From an uncultured Lachnospiraceae bacterium (lineage in GTDB: Bacteria > Bacillota > Clostridia > Lachnospirales > Lachnospiraceae): a stretch of DNA of 50,765 bases. The notes beneath the pieces are model-generated. The model saw nothing but the letters and a program-made list of their open reading frames with translations, was not told the DNA's origin and did not search any database. The stretch spans positions 85,524 through 136,288 of the forward strand of contig CANQRU010000004.1 in NCBI GenBank assembly GCA_947626395.1, given 5' to 3'. The position numbers and the translations under genes are program-made. This document shows, piece by piece, positions 49,250 to 50,765 of the stretch; within the stretch, counting starts at the first letter, position 1, and each line of letters opens with the position of its first letter.

Positions 49250-50551
49250 ATGGAAATCAAACGCGATCTGTATCTGAAAAAAATCATTTCATATATGTGG
49301 GACGGTCAGGTAAAGGTTATCACGGGCATCCGCCGATGTGGGAAGTCCTATCTGCTTACGACTATTTTTAAGAACTTCCTGCTGCAAAACGGCGTGAGCG
49401 AGGATCATATTCTTTTCTATGCGCTGGACTTTGCAAAAGATATTCGCTATCGGGATCCGCTTGAACTTGCAGGTGCGGTACGAAACATTGTCGGGAAAAC
49501 ATCCGAACGCTTCTATCTTTTTGTGGACGAGATCCAAATGTCCGACGAAGTGCCGAATCCGTATAATCCGAACGGAAGGCACATTACCTTTTACGACGCG
49601 TTAAATGATCTTAATTCCCTGCCCAATCTCGACATTTATGTGACCGGAAGCAACTCGCGCATGCTTTCAAGCGACATTCTCACCGAGTTCCGCGGGCGCA
49701 GCGACGAGATCCGGGTGCATCCGCTGAGCTTTTCCGAGTATTATGCTGCCGTCGGCGGAGATAAGGCCGAAGCGTTCGAAGAATATGCTTTTTACGGCGG
49801 AATGCCGCTGATCTTATCGCGTCCCGACGAACCGGCAAAGATGGATTACTTAAAGTCGCTCTTTTCGGAGGTATACATGAAAGACATTGCCGAACGCAAA
49901 AGGGTCAAAAGAGAGGATGTTCTTTCGGCGATATTGGATTTGCTCTGCTCATCAGTCGGCTCTCTTACAAATCCCAATAATATCGCCAACGCGCTCAACT
50001 CGAAGCGGCGGCTGTCGGGAGAGGACACGGTAGCGGCTAATACCGTAACATCGTATATCTCACACCTTGCCGACGCATATCTGTTTGAAGAATGCCGCCG
50101 CTTCGACGTGAAGGGGAAGAATTATTTTGACTATCCGAATAAATACTATTGCGATGACGTCGGCCTGAGAAATGCGCGAATCGGTTTTCGTCAGCAGGAA
50201 ATGACGCACATAATGGAGAACATTCTCTATAACGACCTGCGTATCCGCGGCTGCGCGGTGGACATCGGAATCGTATACGGAACCGAAAAGAATAAATCGG
50301 GACGGCAAGTCCGCGTTGCCAGAGAGATCGATTTTGTCGCAGCAAAAGGCGGAAAAAAGACTTACATTCAATCGGCTTATGCTTTAGAAACAGAGGAAAA
50401 ATCCATTTCCGAAAACAAACCGTTTTCCATGACCGGCGACTCGTTCCCGAAGATCATTGTGCGCCACGACATCCGAAAACGCTGGTATGACGAAAGCGGC
50501 GTCCTCAATATCAATGTGATCGATTTTCTCCTTGATGAGACAATTGTCTAA
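49250..50551 (+). CDS. AAA-type ATPase with DUF4143 domain, probably acquired
   Basis: 433 residues, ATG at 49250 after AGGAG. The AAA domain carries Walker A ITGIRRCGKSYLL and Walker B FYLFVDEIQM; the sensor-like YVTGSNSRML and the FRGRSDEIRVHPLSFSEYY segment are family hallmarks. The DUF4143 part (about 200-430) contains SYISHLADAYLFEECRRFDVKGK and a late nuclease-like REIDFVAAKGGKKTYIQSAY. Such proteins are common orphan or mobile-island genes in Clostridia and Bacteroidetes, with no settled function. Codon use is visibly richer in A and T than in its neighbours, suggesting recent transfer. Confidence 0.92.
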   Translation: MEIKRDLYLKKIISYMWDGQVKVITGIRRCGKSYLLTTIFKNFLLQNGVSEDHILFYALDFAKDIRYRDPLELAGAVRNIVGKTSERFYLFVDEIQMSDEVPNPYNPNGRHITFYDALNDLNSLPNLDIYVTGSNSRMLSSDILTEFRGRSDEIRVHPLSFSEYYAAVGGDKAEAFEEYAFYGGMPLILSRPDEPAKMDYLKSLFSEVYMKDIAERKRVKREDVLSAILDLLCSSVGSLTNPNNIANALNSKRRLSGEDTVAANTVTSYISHLADAYLFEECRRFDVKGKNYFDYPNKYYCDDVGLRNARIGFRQQEMTHIMENILYNDLRIRGCAVDIGIVYGTEKNKSGRQVRVAREIDFVAAKGGKKTYIQSAYALETEEKSISENKPFSMTGDSFPKIIVRHDIRKRWYDESGVLNINVIDFLLDETIV

Positions 50552-50584
50552 CCACAGGGGAACATTTTACCCACCATCTCAAGA

Positions 50585-50700
50585 AATACAGGAAACGCGT
50601 CACTGGTACGCTTTCTGCATACTGACGTAATACAAACAAGGCATCACTGGCACCTTGCACCATGGAAATACAAGCAGAGCGTCACTGACGTAAACGGTAC
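50585..50700 (+). repeat. Three tandem palindromic repeats with conserved TCACTG loop
   Basis: Loops at 50600-50606 (TCACTGG), 50644-50650 (TCACTGG) and 50682-50688 (TCACTGA), spaced 44 and 38 bp. Stem one is GAAA(C)GCGT/ACGCTTTC, stem two CAAGG/CCTTG, and stem three no longer pairs. Linkers are GACGTAATACAAA and CATGGAAATACAAG, as in the array at 21511-21595 and the relic at 38424-38465. Confidence 0.7.
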
Positions 50701-50717
50701 AAAACAAGCCTATTCAA

Positions 50718-50765
50718 AAAGTAAGCGGCCACATTTGACATCTGAGTCTCTGTGGCCGCTACTTT
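50718..50765. terminator. Hairpin at the window edge
   Basis: AAAGTAaGCGGCCACA pairs with TGTGGCCGCtACTTT across a 17-nt loop. The sequence stops at the end of the stem, so a following T-run cannot be seen. It probably ends the AAA-gene transcript. Confidence 0.5.

Noticed and set aside
49250-50551. The AAA/DUF4143 gene as part of a phage or defence island
   Set aside because: No integrase, phage structural gene, toxin or nuclease partner adjoins it in the window; only the single gene can be supported.

Overview
The window reads as chromosomal DNA of a G+C-rich, endospore-forming member of the Clostridia, most likely Lachnospiraceae. The evidence is the rex-acpS-nnr-alr-mazF gene order, a spoVAD-spoVAE pair behind a sigma-G-like promoter, a lysine-riboswitch-controlled dapA-dapB operon, consensus sigma-A promoters and strong AGGAGG ribosome binding sites. 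The genus is not determined. Forty-one protein genes are called. No rRNA, tRNA, CRISPR array, phage or insertion sequence was found.

Layout. 1-1557: a lipoprotein esterase with its own promoter and terminator. 1560-5216 (minus): response regulator, histidine kinase and a four-domain PepSY lipoprotein, lying behind yebC (5394-6122) and a terminator-like leader hairpin. 6321-7868: a GH43 glycosidase. 8090-12969 (minus): rex, acpS, nnr, alr and a MazF toxin without MazE. 13123-13471: a 54-residue unknown protein with its own promoter and terminator, divergent from a PucR-type regulator (13549-14736). 14836-14996: a promoter, a foldable stretch and a terminator that look like an undescribed small RNA of about 125 nt. 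15071-20503 (minus): one overlapping operon with a 138-residue unknown protein, a ZnuABC-type metal importer and a KtrAB-type potassium system. 20716-26369: an esterase, a formate/nitrite-type channel, a secreted amidase, a DUF1846 protein and a GNAT acetyltransferase.

26428-37721 appears to be an amino-sugar (peptidoglycan fragment) salvage locus: NagZ, a divergent MurR/RpiR-type regulator, MurQ as the last gene of an Lpl-type ABC importer operon, and a second operon with a MurK-like kinase, a ROK kinase and a GH4 phospho-glycosidase. Similar 15-bp palindromes lie next to the promoters of both operons. The proposed flow is import of sugar or disaccharide, ATP-dependent phosphorylation (no PTS is visible), hydrolysis by NagZ or GH4, and MurQ cleavage of MurNAc-6-phosphate.

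37856-44669: a Ser/Gly-rich lipoprotein, the lysine-riboswitch dapA-dapB operon, a CobO-like ATPase, an SSB-like protein with two apparent OB folds, the GTPase TypA and a YigZ-family protein. 44831-48903: a class A penicillin-binding protein and the sporulation pair spoVAD-spoVAE. 49250-50551: an AAA/DUF4143 ATPase with visibly lower G+C, probably acquired. Imperfect tandem palindromes with a conserved TCACTGG loop and changing stems occur at 21511-21595 and 50585-50700, with a degenerate relative at 38424-38465.

The most promising undescribed items are the small RNA at 14871-14995, the palindromic repeat family, the PTS-free salvage locus and the 54-residue small protein.
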